Of a stretch of DNA of 64,000 bases, positions 45,484 to 55,406 are shown one piece after another; the first letter of the stretch is position 1; every line of letters begins with the position of its first letter. A program made the position numbers and the translations under genes. The notes beneath the pieces are model-generated. The model searched no databases. It had not been told where the DNA came from and worked only from the letters and a program-made list of their open reading frames with translations. Source of the DNA: Pseudomonas khorasanensis (GTDB taxonomy: Bacteria; Pseudomonadota; Gammaproteobacteria; Pseudomonadales; Pseudomonadaceae); contig NZ_JABWQP020000003.1 of the NCBI RefSeq assembly GCF_014268505.2, positions 422,206 through 486,205 on the forward strand, read 5' to 3'.

Positions 45484-45915
45484 TCAGCTGACCAGCGAAG
45501 CCTCGAGGGTGATCTTCGCATTCAGCACCTTGGAAACCGGGCACCCTTCCTTGGCCTTGTTGCTCAACTCTTCAAACTGTTGCTGAGTCGCCCCCGGGAT
45601 CTTCGCCTTGAGAATCAGCTTCACCGCGGTGATCGCGAAGCCACCGCCAACCTGATCGAGAGTGACCTCGGCGTTGGTATCGATGCTGTCTGCTTTCAGA
45701 CCGGCATCGCCGAGGATCATCGAAAACGCCATGGAGAAGCAGCCGGCATGAGCCGCGCCGATCAGTTCTTCCGGGTTGGTGCCCTTGCCGCCTTCGAAGC
45801 GTGCCTTGAAGCCGTAGGGTGCTTCTCTGAGGACGCCGGTTTCGGTGGAAATCGAGCCGAGACCGGTTTTCAGATCGCCTTCCCAATGCGCCGATGCCTT
45901 TTTAACGATAGCCAT
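45484..45915 (-). CDS. osmC: OsmC family peroxiredoxin
   Basis: A 143-residue organic hydroperoxide reductase. The start MAIVKKASAHWEGDLKTG at 45915 has a GAGGAGG ribosome site. The two catalytic cysteines lie in AHAGCFSMAF and KEGCPVSKVL. An AlgU-type promoter about 60 bp upstream fits the known osmotic and envelope-stress control of osmC. Confidence 0.94.
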   Translation of the reverse strand: MAIVKKASAHWEGDLKTGLGSISTETGVLREAPYGFKARFEGGKGTNPEELIGAAHAGCFSMAFSMILGDAGLKADSIDTNAEVTLDQVGGGFAITAVKLILKAKIPGATQQQFEELSNKAKEGCPVSKVLNAKITLEASLVS

Positions 45916-45975
45916 GTCTGCCTCCTCAAGTGTGGCGCGGAACGCCGCGCCATCGTGGTTTTTACTAGCAAGGCT

Positions 45976-46003
45976 TCTGAGGATAGACGGCGGAACAAAG
46001 TTC
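45976..46003 (-). promoter_or_regulatory. AlgU (sigma-22/RpoE-type) promoter of osmC
   Basis: On the minus strand: GAACTT, 17 bases, TCAGA. The -35 is a perfect match (45998-46003), and the -10 is at 45976-45980. Spacer length and -10 equal those of the ersA promoter in this window. osmC is a known AlgU-responsive gene in P. aeruginosa. Confidence 0.78.
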
Positions 46004-46154
46004 AGCCTGGTCGAATCGTTGACTTTTTTAGTAGGAAATTTCTTCGCTGCTATTGAATCTCGGGTATATGCCCTCATTCCATAAAACACGCTTATGGATC
46101 TGGCAGGTTTTCGCTCGCAAGAAAAACCTGCCTCCTCATTCGGAGATGCAGGTT

Positions 46155-47156
46155 ATGAAACAATTGTCCGACGTAAAATTTTCCACCCTCGATCTGGTGC
46201 CGGTACGCGAAAACGGCAGCGCTGCGCAGTCTTTGCACAACTCGCTGGACTTGGCGCAGCACGCCGAAAAATTTGGCTACACCCGGTTCTGGGTCGCCGA
46301 ACATCACAACATGGACGGCATCGCCAGTTCGGCCACCTCGGTACTGCTCGGTTATCTGGCCGGTGGCACTTCGACGATTCGTGTCGGTTCCGGCGGTGTG
46401 ATGCTGCCCAACCATGCGCCGCTGGTGATCGCAGAGCAGTTCGGCACCCTCGAAAGTCTGTACCCGGGGCGTATCGATCTGGGCCTTGGCCGCGCCCCCG
46501 GTTCTGACCAGATGACCGCACGGGCCCTGCGTCGCGAGCGCTCCGGCAGTGCTGACGATTTCCCCGAAGACGTCGCCGAACTGATGCGCTACCTCGGCCC
46601 GCGCACCCCCGAACAACGCGTGATTGCCATGCCCGGCACCGGCACCAATGTGCCGATCTGGCTGCTCGGTTCCAGCCTGTTCAGTGCGCAACTGGCCGGC
46701 GAGCGTGGTCTGCCTTACGCCTTCGCCTCGCACTTCGCCCCGCGCTTCATGCACGAGGCGATCCGCGTCTATCGCAATCACTTCAAGCCGTCGGCGGTGC
46801 TCGACAAGCCTTATGTGATGCTGGGTGTGCCGCTGGTGGCTGCCGATACCGACGAGCAAGCCGATTACCTGGCGACATCGGTGTACCAACGCATTCTGGC
46901 GCTGATGCGCGGGCAAAGTCTGGTGCAGCGTCCGCCGGTGAAAACCATGGACGGCCTGTGGCTGCCCCATGAGCGTGAGGCGGTGGGTGACTTCCTTGGT
47001 CTGGCGATGGTCGGCGGCCCGCAAAAGATCCGCGCCAAGCTTGAAGTGTTGGTTGAACAGACCCAGGCGGATGAGCTGATTTTCACCAGCGATCTTTACG
47101 AACACGCAGATCGCGTACGTTCCTACGAATTGCTGGCGCAAGTCATGAAAGGATAA
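46155..47156 (+). CDS. LLM class flavin-dependent oxidoreductase (luciferase-like)
   Basis: A 333-residue TIM-barrel monooxygenase-like protein from the ATG at 46155. The landmarks [32 protein letters not shown] and [16 protein letters not shown] are typical of the MsnO8/YhbW group. It should use FMN from a partner reductase; the substrate is unknown. Divergent from osmC. Confidence 0.9.
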   Translation: MKQLSDVKFSTLDLVPVRENGSAAQSLHNSLDLAQHAEKFGYTRFWVAEHHNMDGIASSATSVLLGYLAGGTSTIRVGSGGVMLPNHAPLVIAEQFGTLESLYPGRIDLGLGRAPGSDQMTARALRRERSGSADDFPEDVAELMRYLGPRTPEQRVIAMPGTGTNVPIWLLGSSLFSAQLAGERGLPYAFASHFAPRFMHEAIRVYRNHFKPSAVLDKPYVMLGVPLVAADTDEQADYLATSVYQRILALMRGQSLVQRPPVKTMDGLWLPHEREAVGDFLGLAMVGGPQKIRAKLEVLVEQTQADELIFTSDLYEHADRVRSYELLAQVMKG

Positions 47157-47166
47157 CCCGGTCCCT

Positions 47167-47259
47167 TGTAGGAGCTGTCGAGTGCAACGAGGCTGCGATC
47201 TTTTGATCGTGAATTGAGATCAAAAGGCCGCAGCCCCACACGGGAAATCGTTGCCTACA
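47167..47259. repeat. Degenerate inverted repeat of another dispersed Pseudomonas family
   Basis: TGTAGGAGCTGTCGAGTGCA at the left and GGAAATCGTTGCCTACA at the right flank an inner palindrome (GGCTGCGATCTTTTGATC with GATCAAAAGGCCGCAGCC). Similar AGGAGCTG...GATCTTTTGATC elements are common in P. fluorescens-group intergenic DNA. It differs from the main REP. Confidence 0.7.
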
Positions 47260-47290
47260 AAAAAGCCGATGCATCCGCATCGGCTTTTGT
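47259..47290. terminator. Terminator between the LLM gene and DUF1161 copy 2
   Basis: AAAAAGCCGATGC / GCATCGGCTTTT forms an 11-bp stem with A and T runs on both sides, so it can serve both convergent genes. Confidence 0.85.
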
Positions 47291-47303
47291 ATTTGCGGCG
47301 CAA

Positions 47304-47528
47304 TCAATCGCGCGTGTAGACGATTTCCTTGCTGCCGCCTTCGCAGGTCCCAACAATTTTGGCGTCTGCCGCCGCGCCTTTGTCGACAACTTCCAGCGAA
47401 TAGCCGGAAACACCTTTGGCGTCGAGCTTTGCCGCAATCTCGCTTTTCAGCTCTTCACACGGCTTGCCGGCAGCAAACGCACCACCGGCAAGGCTCAACA
47501 AACCTACTGCCAACATGAACTTCTTCAT
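47304..47528 (-). CDS. DUF1161 domain-containing exported protein (copy 2)
   Basis: A 74-residue protein from the ATG at 47528, with a signal peptide ending near FA-AGK. The mature part CEELKSEIAAKLDAKGVSGY ... VGTCEGGSKEIVY closely matches copy 1 at 45004-45243. Two copies within 2.5 kb suggest duplication. Function unknown. Confidence 0.87.
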   Translation of the reverse strand: MKKFMLAVGLLSLAGGAFAAGKPCEELKSEIAAKLDAKGVSGYSLEVVDKGAAADAKIVGTCEGGSKEIVYTRD

Positions 47529-47657
47529 CGGTTGCACTCCCTGGTCGGATTGAATGAGGCGGGCATCAGGGCATCGGCCTGATACACCCACCTTGTAGCG
47601 CTTTGCCATTCCCTATGGCACTCGGCCAGCGCGCAAGTTCAGAAGACTAGACCAAAC

Positions 47658-47873
47658 TCAACTGTCGGCAATCTTGAAGCCGACTTTCAGCGTGACCTGA
47701 AAGTGTGCCGCGCGGCCATTTTCGATGTGGCCACGGGTTTCGGTCACTTCAAACCATTCCAGATTGCGCAGGGTCTTGTTTGCTTCGGCCAACGCATTGT
47801 TGATTGCGTCTTCGATGCTGGTGGTGGACGAACCGACCAGCTCGACTTTCTTGTACGTGTGATGGTCACTCAT
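47658..47873 (-). CDS. Dodecin family protein
   Basis: A 71-residue flavin-binding dodecamer former. The start [16 protein letters not shown] at 47873 and the landmarks [19 protein letters not shown] and [11 protein letters not shown] are diagnostic. Dodecins store or buffer FMN/FAD (or CoA) in the cytoplasm. Divergent from the DUF883 gene. Confidence 0.93.
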   Translation of the reverse strand: MSDHHTYKKVELVGSSTTSIEDAINNALAEANKTLRNLEWFEVTETRGHIENGRAAHFQVTLKVGFKIADS

Positions 47874-48040
47874 GGCGTTCTCCTTGGGTGTGGAATGGCG
47901 TACGCAATTGAGACTAGCAGCCAATTGCACTGTTGATTTCGGTGCCGCTGCGCTGCCGAAGTTCAGAATTTCTGCACTTTCTCGACATGGTGAAGTCCCA
48001 ACCAACACACGCCACTCATCACCAATGCAGGAGAGCCACC

Positions 48041-48367
48041 ATGGCCAACACCTCTTTACGTAAAGCCTCGTTGCAAAGCATGGAAGCCGAGATCGAGAGT
48101 CTGCTCAAATCGTTGGAAAGCCTGAAAGACGATGCTTCGGACGAGTCGCGCAAGACCCTCAAGGCGCTGAAAAGCAATGCTGAAAGTGCGCTGAAGCACT
48201 CGCGTCACCTGCTCAGCGACGCCTATGAAGAAGTCAAAGTGAAAACCCGTGAAACCGGTATCGCCACCCGCGATTACGCGCAGGAACATCCGTGGACCAC
48301 GGCCGGTGTGGCGGTCGGCGCACTGGGTCTACTGGCCGCTTATCTGCTGTTCAAGCGCGGCGAGTGA
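48041..48367 (+). CDS. DUF883 family (ElaB/YqjD-like) membrane-anchored protein
   Basis: A 108-residue protein with a long amphipathic, probably coiled-coil region (about 8-75) and one C-terminal membrane helix ([18 protein letters not shown]) with a short basic tail. ElaB/YqjD proteins are inner-membrane proteins that bind ribosomes in stationary phase in E. coli. Its 3' end overlaps the convergent trpI by 28 bp. Confidence 0.88.
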   Translation: MANTSLRKASLQSMEAEIESLLKSLESLKDDASDESRKTLKALKSNAESALKHSRHLLSDAYEEVKVKTRETGIATRDYAQEHPWTTAGVAVGALGLLAAYLLFKRGE

Positions 48368-49257
48368 TCGGTCTGGCGCAGCTCGTTCTTGAGCCACTGC
48401 GCCAGTTGCCGGGCGCGCCCGTCCGCGGCGCGCTTGGGTAGCCACAACGCCAGTTGCGCCGGGGTTTCGCAGAAGCCCCACGGCGCAACCAGGCGACCCG
48501 CCTTCAAATCCTCGGCGACTAATGGCTGCGGCGCGATTGCTACCCCGAGGCCTGCCACGGCTGCTTCCAGCAAATAATACAAATGCTCGAAACCTTGCCC
48601 AAGCTTCAACGCCTTTGCGTCGAGGCCGTTCTGCTGCGCCCAGCTTGGCCAGGCTTGCGGACGGGAGGTGGTGTGCAACACAGGCTCGTCTAGCAAACCT
48701 GCGGCCGGAGCGACTCGCAGACGTTGATAGCCGCTGAACAGCGGGCTCATCACCGGGCCGATGCGTTCCGCTGTCAGCTCGTAGACCTGCATATCGGCCG
48801 GCCACGGCGGCTCGGCGAAAACCAGCAACGCATCCAGTCCCGGACGCCGGGGATCAAGATCGCCTTCGCCAGCGGAAAGGTGCAGCCGCAAATCCGGCAG
48901 ATCGGCATTCAACCGTCCCAGACGCGGAATAAACCAGCGCGCCAGCAGGCTTCCCGAACAGCCGAGTACGAACGGGGCGTCGGCGGTGCTTTGCGTCAAC
49001 TCCGCGCAGACACTGCGCAACCGATCAAACGCTTCGCCGCTGGCGTCACGTAACCGCACGCCGGCATCTGTGAGTTTCAAGCCGCGCCCGTCCTTGACGA
49101 AAAGACTCACGCCCAGATGCTCCTCCAGCAGTTTGAGCTGGCGGCTGACTGCGCCATGGGTAACGTGCAACTGTTCGGCGGCCTGGCTGACGCTATTCAG
49201 CCGGGCGGTGGCCTCGAAAGCGCGCAGGGCGTTCAACGGGGGAAGGTCATGGCTCAT
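48340..49257 (-). CDS. trpI: LysR-type activator of trpBA, TrpI
   Basis: A 305-residue LysR regulator. The N-terminal helix-turn-helix ([20 protein letters not shown]) and the co-inducer domain fit the family. In pseudomonads TrpI binds indoleglycerol phosphate and activates the divergent trpBA. That gene order is present here, and a TrpI site lies in the 113-bp gap. Confidence 0.94.
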   Translation of the reverse strand: MSHDLPPLNALRAFEATARLNSVSQAAEQLHVTHGAVSRQLKLLEEHLGVSLFVKDGRGLKLTDAGVRLRDASGEAFDRLRSVCAELTQSTADAPFVLGCSGSLLARWFIPRLGRLNADLPDLRLHLSAGEGDLDPRRPGLDALLVFAEPPWPADMQVYELTAERIGPVMSPLFSGYQRLRVAPAAGLLDEPVLHTTSRPQAWPSWAQQNGLDAKALKLGQGFEHLYYLLEAAVAGLGVAIAPQPLVAEDLKAGRLVAPWGFCETPAQLALWLPKRAADGRARQLAQWLKNELRQTDHSPRLNSR

Positions 49258-49263
49258 GGTATC

Positions 49264-50602
<1,339 letters not shown>

Positions 50603-50603
<1 letters not shown>

Positions 50604-51412
50604 TGAGCCGCCTGCAAACACGCTTTGCCGACCTCAAAGAGCAGAACCGCGCCGCGCTGGTGACCTTCGTCACCGCCGGTGATCCCGACTACGACACTTC
50701 GCTGGCGATCCTCAAAGGCTTGCCTGCTGCGGGTGCCGATGTGATCGAGCTGGGCATGCCGTTCACCGATCCGATGGCCGATGGCCCGGCGATCCAGCTG
50801 GCCAACATTCGTGCGTTGGGTGCCAAACAGAATCTGGCGAAAACCCTGCAAATGGTTCGTGAGTTCCGTGCCGGCAACAGCGAAACTCCGCTGGTGTTGA
50901 TGGGCTACTTCAACCCGATCCACAAATTCGGCGTCGAGCGTTTTATCGCTGAAGCCAAAGAGGCCGGCGTCGATGGCCTGATCGTTGTCGACATGCCGCC
51001 GGAGCACAACGAAGAACTGTGCGACCCGGCGCAGGCTGCCGGTCTGGACTTCATTCGCCTGACCACGCCGACTACCGATGATGCGCGTTTGCCGCGCGTG
51101 CTCAATGGCAGCTCCGGTTTCGTCTATTACGTGTCGGTGGCCGGTGTGACCGGTGCCGGTGCAGCGACTCTGGAGCACGTTGAAGAGGCGGTTGCGCGTC
51201 TGCGTCGTCATACCGTTCTGCCGATCAGCATCGGTTTCGGTATCCGTACACCGGAGCAGGCAGCGGCCATCGCCCGATTGGCGGAAGGTGTTGTGGTGGG
51301 GTCGGCGCTGATCGATCACATCGCCAGCGCCGATACGCCTGAGCAGGCCATCGATGGTGTGTTGACGCTGTGCTCGGCGCTGGCAGACGGCGTGCGCAAG
51401 GCCCGCCTCTAA
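50603..51412 (+). CDS. trpA: Tryptophan synthase alpha subunit
   Basis: Cleaves indoleglycerol phosphate to indole; 269 residues. The catalytic Glu lies in [14 protein letters not shown] and the catalytic Asp in [12 protein letters not shown]. The start overlaps the trpB stop. A strong terminator follows. Confidence 0.97.
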
Positions 51413-51448
51413 TCGCACGGATCGGTGCTTTACCGCACCGGATGAATA

Positions 51449-51486
51449 AAAAAAGGCTTCAGAACATTGTTCTGAAGCCTTTTTTG
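51449..51486. terminator. Bidirectional terminator after trpA
   Basis: AAAAAAAGGCTTCAGAAC / GTTCTGAAGCCTTTTTT makes a perfect 12-bp core stem with long A and T runs, between convergent trpA and the DUF4105 gene. Confidence 0.92.
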
Positions 51487-51490
51487 TTTG

Positions 51491-53452
51491 TCAGGGCAAT
51501 TGCAATCCGCCCGAGGCCTTGTGCAGTTTGCGCAGATGCTCGCCGATCTGCTTCACATTGGCCTCACCGGCGGCAATCTCGGCCGCGCGTTTGGGTTCAA
51601 GCAACTTGCGCACTTCGGTGTCCAGGTCGCCGGTCAGGGCCAGCAGCTTCTTTTGCCGCTGACTGCTTTCCGCTTCCAGCCGGTCAAATTCGCTCGGCTG
51701 CGGTAATCCGTAACCTTTTGAGTCGAGCAGTTCCGCCGGACGGCTAAGGAAGCCGCTGTTGGCGAGGATTTCCTGCAGGGTCGCGTTGGCTTTGTCCATG
51801 CCGCCGTTTTCCAGTTCGCGCGCGCCGAGGTAGCGTTGCTTGACCTCGTCCTGCGCCAGCAGCAACTGGCGGCGGAAACTCGCCTGTTCCAGCAGCAACA
51901 GCGCCGCGCTGGTACGCAAATCAGCATGCTCGAACCATTCTCGACGCTCTTCAGCCGTCAACGAAAGCCACTCTTCGACGGTGGTCTGTTTGATGGGCAG
52001 TTGCTTCTTCAGCACGTCGAACATCGCTTGATAACGATCGCGGAACGAGTCGAAACGGTAACCCAGGCGCAGCGCCTCTTTCGGATCATCGAGCACGCTG
52101 GTGTCGGCCAGGCCGCGGCCCTTGAGCACTTCCAGCAAGCCGTTGGGCATGATGCTGTCGAGGCCGACAAGCTGTGTGTTGTTACTGCCGCTGCGCAACA
52201 GTTTCAAACCTTCCACTGCGCAGTTGTTGGACAGAAAGAAGTAGTTGCCGTCATAGCTCCAGTGCATCTCGGCGGCATGTTCGACGACGCCTTCGATTTC
52301 CTCGCGCGACAGGTTCAGCGGCACCGAAGCGAGGCTGCGCAGTTCGGTCTTGGTGTACTCGTCGATCACCTGCGCCAGCGGCAACACGAACAGCCGCGAC
52401 GGGTATTTGCCCACCAGTCCGTCCCAGCTGGAAAGCTGTACGTCGCCAACGAAGGCGCGGTAGGACAACACGAGGTGCTGATCCAGGTCGAGCCGGCAGT
52501 CCGGGCCACGCGGGCGGCCGGGCGCGCAGATCACCAGGCGCAACATGCTGTGGCCCCAGCGGCTGACCCAGTTCTGATTGGCCTCGGCCAGCAGGTAATC
52601 CACTGCGTAGACGCGTTCCGGATCGACGCGCCCCAGGGGCTGTTTGGCGAAGTCATTGCCCGCATTGAGGAAGGCGAAGCTTGTGCTGCAAGTGTCCTTC
52701 GTTGGCGGCGCCCAGCCGAAATGATCCTTGTAGTAGCGATACAGCGCTGGGCGACGGCAGGCGTAGCTCGGGTCGAGGAGGAAGTACTCCATGTTGACCG
52801 CGACGAATTCCTTGGGACTGGAGATTTCGTACAGATCCGGGCTGCGAGCAATCTGGCGGTTGTGTTGTTCACGCTCGCCCCGACGGCCGACGTATTGCGG
52901 CCAGCCGGCCAGATCAAGCAGGCGCGGGTTATCGCTGAGGGTGAAGCGACGACCGTTCTGTCCGCGACACTCATCGGGCATGCCGATCAGCCCCACGCTG
53001 TCGAAACGCCGGGTGCAGCGCTGGATCAACGTACGCTCGGCGCTGGGCCACAAGCGCGCGCGATCATAAATATGGGTGATTTCGTGCAGCACCGTCGCGA
53101 GCAGTTCCTGCCGCACAGTTCCGTGGGGACGATTGGTCTTTTCTTTGGCCGCGCTGCCGTCGGTGAGACCGGCGAGCAGCTTGCGATTCAGATCGAGCTC
53201 GGAAACCAGCGTGGCCTGCCCGTAAGCATTGGCGGGCATTTTGTCGGTCCATCCGACATCGATGCGCCGATCCAGCCGCTCGATGAAGCTCGGCGGCAAT
53301 TTCTGCATGGCCTCATCGATCAGCGCCTGGCTGGCCTGTTGTTGGGCGGGGCTCAATCCGTCGGTCTTGAGCCGCAATTGCAGGCCGGCGTGGGCGCTGC
53401 TGCCGATCAGCAGCAGCGCCCCGGCCAGCAGCCAGGTGCCGAATGACTTCAC
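51491..53452 (-). CDS. DUF4105 domain-containing exported protein with HExxH motif
   Basis: A 653-residue protein with a signal peptide ending near residue 22 (SAHA-GLQ). The N-terminal half has HEITH at 123-127, with a possible third ligand in EFVAVNMEYF near 215-224, like a zinc metallopeptidase. The middle is a DUF4105 (Lnb N-terminal-like, papain-like fold) domain with the candidate His301 (RWGHSMLRL) and Cys411 (LSNNCAVEG). The C-terminal 200 residues are helical and charged. Its end is 4 bp from the first DUF2388 gene, so it is in one operon with them. The substrate is unknown. Confidence 0.82.
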   Translation of the reverse strand: MKSFGTWLLAGALLLIGSSAHAGLQLRLKTDGLSPAQQQASQALIDEAMQKLPPSFIERLDRRIDVGWTDKMPANAYGQATLVSELDLNRKLLAGLTDGSAAKEKTNRPHGTVRQELLATVLHEITHIYDRARLWPSAERTLIQRCTRRFDSVGLIGMPDECRGQNGRRFTLSDNPRLLDLAGWPQYVGRRGEREQHNRQIARSPDLYEISSPKEFVAVNMEYFLLDPSYACRRPALYRYYKDHFGWAPPTKDTCSTSFAFLNAGNDFAKQPLGRVDPERVYAVDYLLAEANQNWVSRWGHSMLRLVICAPGRPRGPDCRLDLDQHLVLSYRAFVGDVQLSSWDGLVGKYPSRLFVLPLAQVIDEYTKTELRSLASVPLNLSREEIEGVVEHAAEMHWSYDGNYFFLSNNCAVEGLKLLRSGSNNTQLVGLDSIMPNGLLEVLKGRGLADTSVLDDPKEALRLGYRFDSFRDRYQAMFDVLKKQLPIKQTTVEEWLSLTAEERREWFEHADLRTSAALLLLEQASFRRQLLLAQDEVKQRYLGARELENGGMDKANATLQEILANSGFLSRPAELLDSKGYGLPQPSEFDRLEAESSQRQKKLLALTGDLDTEVRKLLEPKRAAEIAAGEANVKQIGEHLRKLHKASGGLQLP

Positions 53453-53769
53453 AGTGCGAGGATGGCTTCGGCGAGTACCTGATCGCTGGCGTCGCGCGCT
53501 TCCGGCACGCGAGTGCGCAAGGTGTTGAGAGCAGCTTCGAGATGTGCGCCACGGATATCGCCATTACTGGCGACGAAACTGGCGGCGTCGTCGTGGGCTT
53601 CGCGGATGATTTTCGAATCGCGAATCGACGTGGTGGTATCGGAGGTGAAATCGATGGTGCGCTGGGAGGCACGAACGATGATGTTACTGGTGGCTACCAG
53701 GGTTTGCGCCTGGGCCACGTCGGCCAATACAAACAGGCCAAGGGCGGCAGCAATCAGCGGGCTACGCAT
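53449..53769 (-). CDS. DUF2388 domain-containing exported protein (copy 1)
   Basis: A 106-residue protein with a signal peptide ending near VAQA. The core TTSIRDSKIIREAHDDAASFVASNGDIRGAHLEAAL is spread over residues 45-85 and matches the other two copies; the end is SDQVLAEAILAL. The stop overlaps the start of the DUF4105 gene by 4 bp, so the two are translationally coupled. Function unknown. Confidence 0.85.
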   Translation of the reverse strand: MRSPLIAAALGLFVLADVAQAQTLVATSNIIVRASQRTIDFTSDTTTSIRDSKIIREAHDDAASFVASNGDIRGAHLEAALNTLRTRVPEARDASDQVLAEAILAL

Positions 53770-53796
53770 GGAACGACTCCGGAAGGACAAGGATAA

Positions 53797-54114
53797 CTAT
53801 TGGACGAGAATTGCTTGCGCCAGTTCAAGGTCGCTGGCATGAAGTTTTGGCCGGGTCTTGCGCAAATAATGCAGCGCGGATTCCAGCCGGGCGCCTCGCC
53901 ATTGACCGTCACTGGCAACGAAAGCGGCCGCGTCATCATGGGCGGCGACCAGCAGTTTACGGTCGAACGGTGCAGAAGACACCATGCTGGTGGCATAAGC
54001 GCTGACGACAATGCCTTGCGTCGAAGCATTGAAGGCATCGAAGGCGCCGGCAGACGTCGCCCAGCAGGCGGACAATAAAGCAGAAGTGATGAGCAGATTT
54101 GGAAGAAAGCGCAT
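53797..54114 (-). CDS. DUF2388-like exported protein (copy 2, divergent)
   Basis: A 105-residue protein from the ATG at 54114, with a signal peptide ending near SAGA-FDA. It keeps AAHDDAAAFVASDGQWRG and the end LAQAILVQ, but lacks the TSDTTSS-like segment of copies 1 and 3. It lies 27 bp upstream of copy 1. Function unknown. Confidence 0.78.
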   Translation of the reverse strand: MRFLPNLLITSALLSACWATSAGAFDAFNASTQGIVVSAYATSMVSSAPFDRKLLVAAHDDAAAFVASDGQWRGARLESALHYLRKTRPKLHASDLELAQAILVQ

Positions 54115-54221
54115 AGGACTCGACAACTGTTAACGAGCCTGAAGGCTAGCGCAAATGCCCGGGCCAGAGCCAGCGTTGCGACATCGGGGCACGGCAAGGC
54201 GTGTCCCGATGTCGCAAACGT

Positions 54222-54539
54222 TTACAGCGTCAGAATGGCTTGAGCCAGCTGTGCGTCGGTCGCACTGAGCTGTGGCGCTTGATGACGGATGTGCTCCAGC
54301 GCGCTTTCCAGTTTCACACCACGGATATCGCCTTCGCTGGCGACGAAGCTTGCAGCGTCATCACGGGCGGCGAGCACGATCTTGTCGTCACGGAAAGAGG
54401 AGGTCACGTCGGAAGTGGCGTCGGAGGACGCTTTCAGAGCGCCGACAATCGAGTCGGTGGTCACGATGAAGCTGGTGGCGCTGGCGTTGGCAGCGAAGGC
54501 CAGCAGGGCGGCGGCACTGAGCAGACGAAAACGGGTCAT
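54222..54539 (-). CDS. DUF2388 domain-containing exported protein (copy 3)
   Basis: A 105-residue protein with a signal peptide ending near ASA-TSF. The core SDATSDVTSSFRDDKIV, ARDDAASFVASEGDIRG and the end TDAQLAQAILTL match copy 1 best. It is the first gene of the minus-strand run, with a 107-bp gap to copy 2. Function unknown. Confidence 0.86.
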   Translation of the reverse strand: MTRFRLLSAAALLAFAANASATSFIVTTDSIVGALKASSDATSDVTSSFRDDKIVLAARDDAASFVASEGDIRGVKLESALEHIRHQAPQLSATDAQLAQAILTL

Positions 54540-54870
54540 GGTGAAACTCCTTTGGATAAACCGTAGTGAGAGGTGGCTCGGTATCTGAGGAGTCAGACGC
54601 CAGTCGCTTAACGTTCGCCACGTTCCTGGTGGATATTAGGCTGCCCGTTGCGGTTCGCCCAGTGGTGGCTACGACTGGATTACCGAATTAGCTAACTGTA
54701 CGGGCGTTTTTCTAGATTAATGAAATTGTGCTGGTTGACGTTCGATGCCGCCGTTTCAGTATCTCACTAGACGAAAACGACAAAACCCGCCGTGGTTTCC
54801 CACGACGGGTTTTGTTTATTCAATTCGGGTTGCTGGCGGTGGGTCTATCGACCAGAGCCAGCGACGCTGA
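54540..54870. other. Intergenic region between DUF2388 copy 3 and the DUF1127 gene
   Basis: 331 bp without a credible gene. It should hold the promoter of the DUF2388/DUF4105 run, and it contains the terminator of the DUF1127 gene at 54782-54816. No further motif was recognised. Confidence 0.5.
54782..54816 (-). terminator. Terminator downstream of the DUF1127 gene
   Basis: AAAACCCGCCGTGG / CCACGACGGGTTTTG forms a long stem with A and T runs at both ends. Confidence 0.88.
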
Positions 54871-55086
54871 TTAGCGCCAGAACGGCTTGCTCAGCTCTTC
54901 GTAGCGTTGTGCTTCGCTGATACCGGCGTCAGCCAGCAGACGCGAATCCAGACGGGCCAGTTGGTGGCGGCTGGAGATGCGGCGCTGCCACAACATCAGG
55001 TTGGCGAGAACGCGCAAAGGCAGGGAAGCCTGGGTGTTTACAGCTTTGTCTTCGAAGAACAGTTCGGAACTGAGTGTACGTTCCAT
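54871..55086 (-). CDS. DUF1127 domain-containing small protein
   Basis: A 71-residue protein from the ATG at 55086, which has AAGG 10 bp upstream; an ATG 9 bp earlier is too close to that site. The C-terminal DUF1127 block (RHQLARLDSRLLADAGISEAQ, about 42-62) is Arg-rich and ends KPFWR. Members in other bacteria link to RNA binding and phosphate or carbon metabolism; the role here is unknown. Operator-like palindromes lie upstream. Confidence 0.85.
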   Translation of the reverse strand: MERTLSSELFFEDKAVNTQASLPLRVLANLMLWQRRISSRHQLARLDSRLLADAGISEAQRYEELSKPFWR

Positions 55087-55406
55087 GGTTGACATCCTTC
55101 CGCTTGTGGCGGGATCAGGTAGTGGTTTGACTGGTGCCCATGATCCTCTCGTTTGCCAATGCTCTCTAGATACAGTTCAACTGTATTGTGAGTGACCAGT
55201 TAACTGTTTGCGGGCGGTGTACGGGTCGAAATAGCGCAAACTGTACCTGTGTGCACCTTGTTGGTGCATAGTCGCGGTTTTTAGCCCTTGGCGTAGGTTT
55301 ATGCTGTAGGAAAAGACCAGTACAGCAGTACAGTTTTTGATGATATGGGAGCTGGCGCGCAACCACTGATGCAAACTGTTTTGCGTCAGTGACTGATCTG
55401 TGCGTT
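55087..55406. other. Intergenic region with AACTGTA repeats upstream of the DUF1127 gene
   Basis: About 320 bp without a gene. It holds the 17-bp palindrome at 55170-55186, CAGTTAACTG at 55197-55206, AACTGTAC at 55239-55246, and the direct repeat GTACAGCA-GTACAGTT at 55320-55335. These share the half-site AACTGTA/TACAGTT and look like a set of regulator sites. Confidence 0.6.
55170..55186. promoter_or_regulatory. 17-bp palindromic operator candidate
   Basis: ATACAGTTCAACTGTAT is a perfect 8-1-8 inverted repeat, 84 bp upstream of the DUF1127 start. Three further half-site copies follow within 150 bp. MocR/GntR-type regulators often bind repeated sites like this, but no regulator gene is adjacent. 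Confidence 0.6.
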
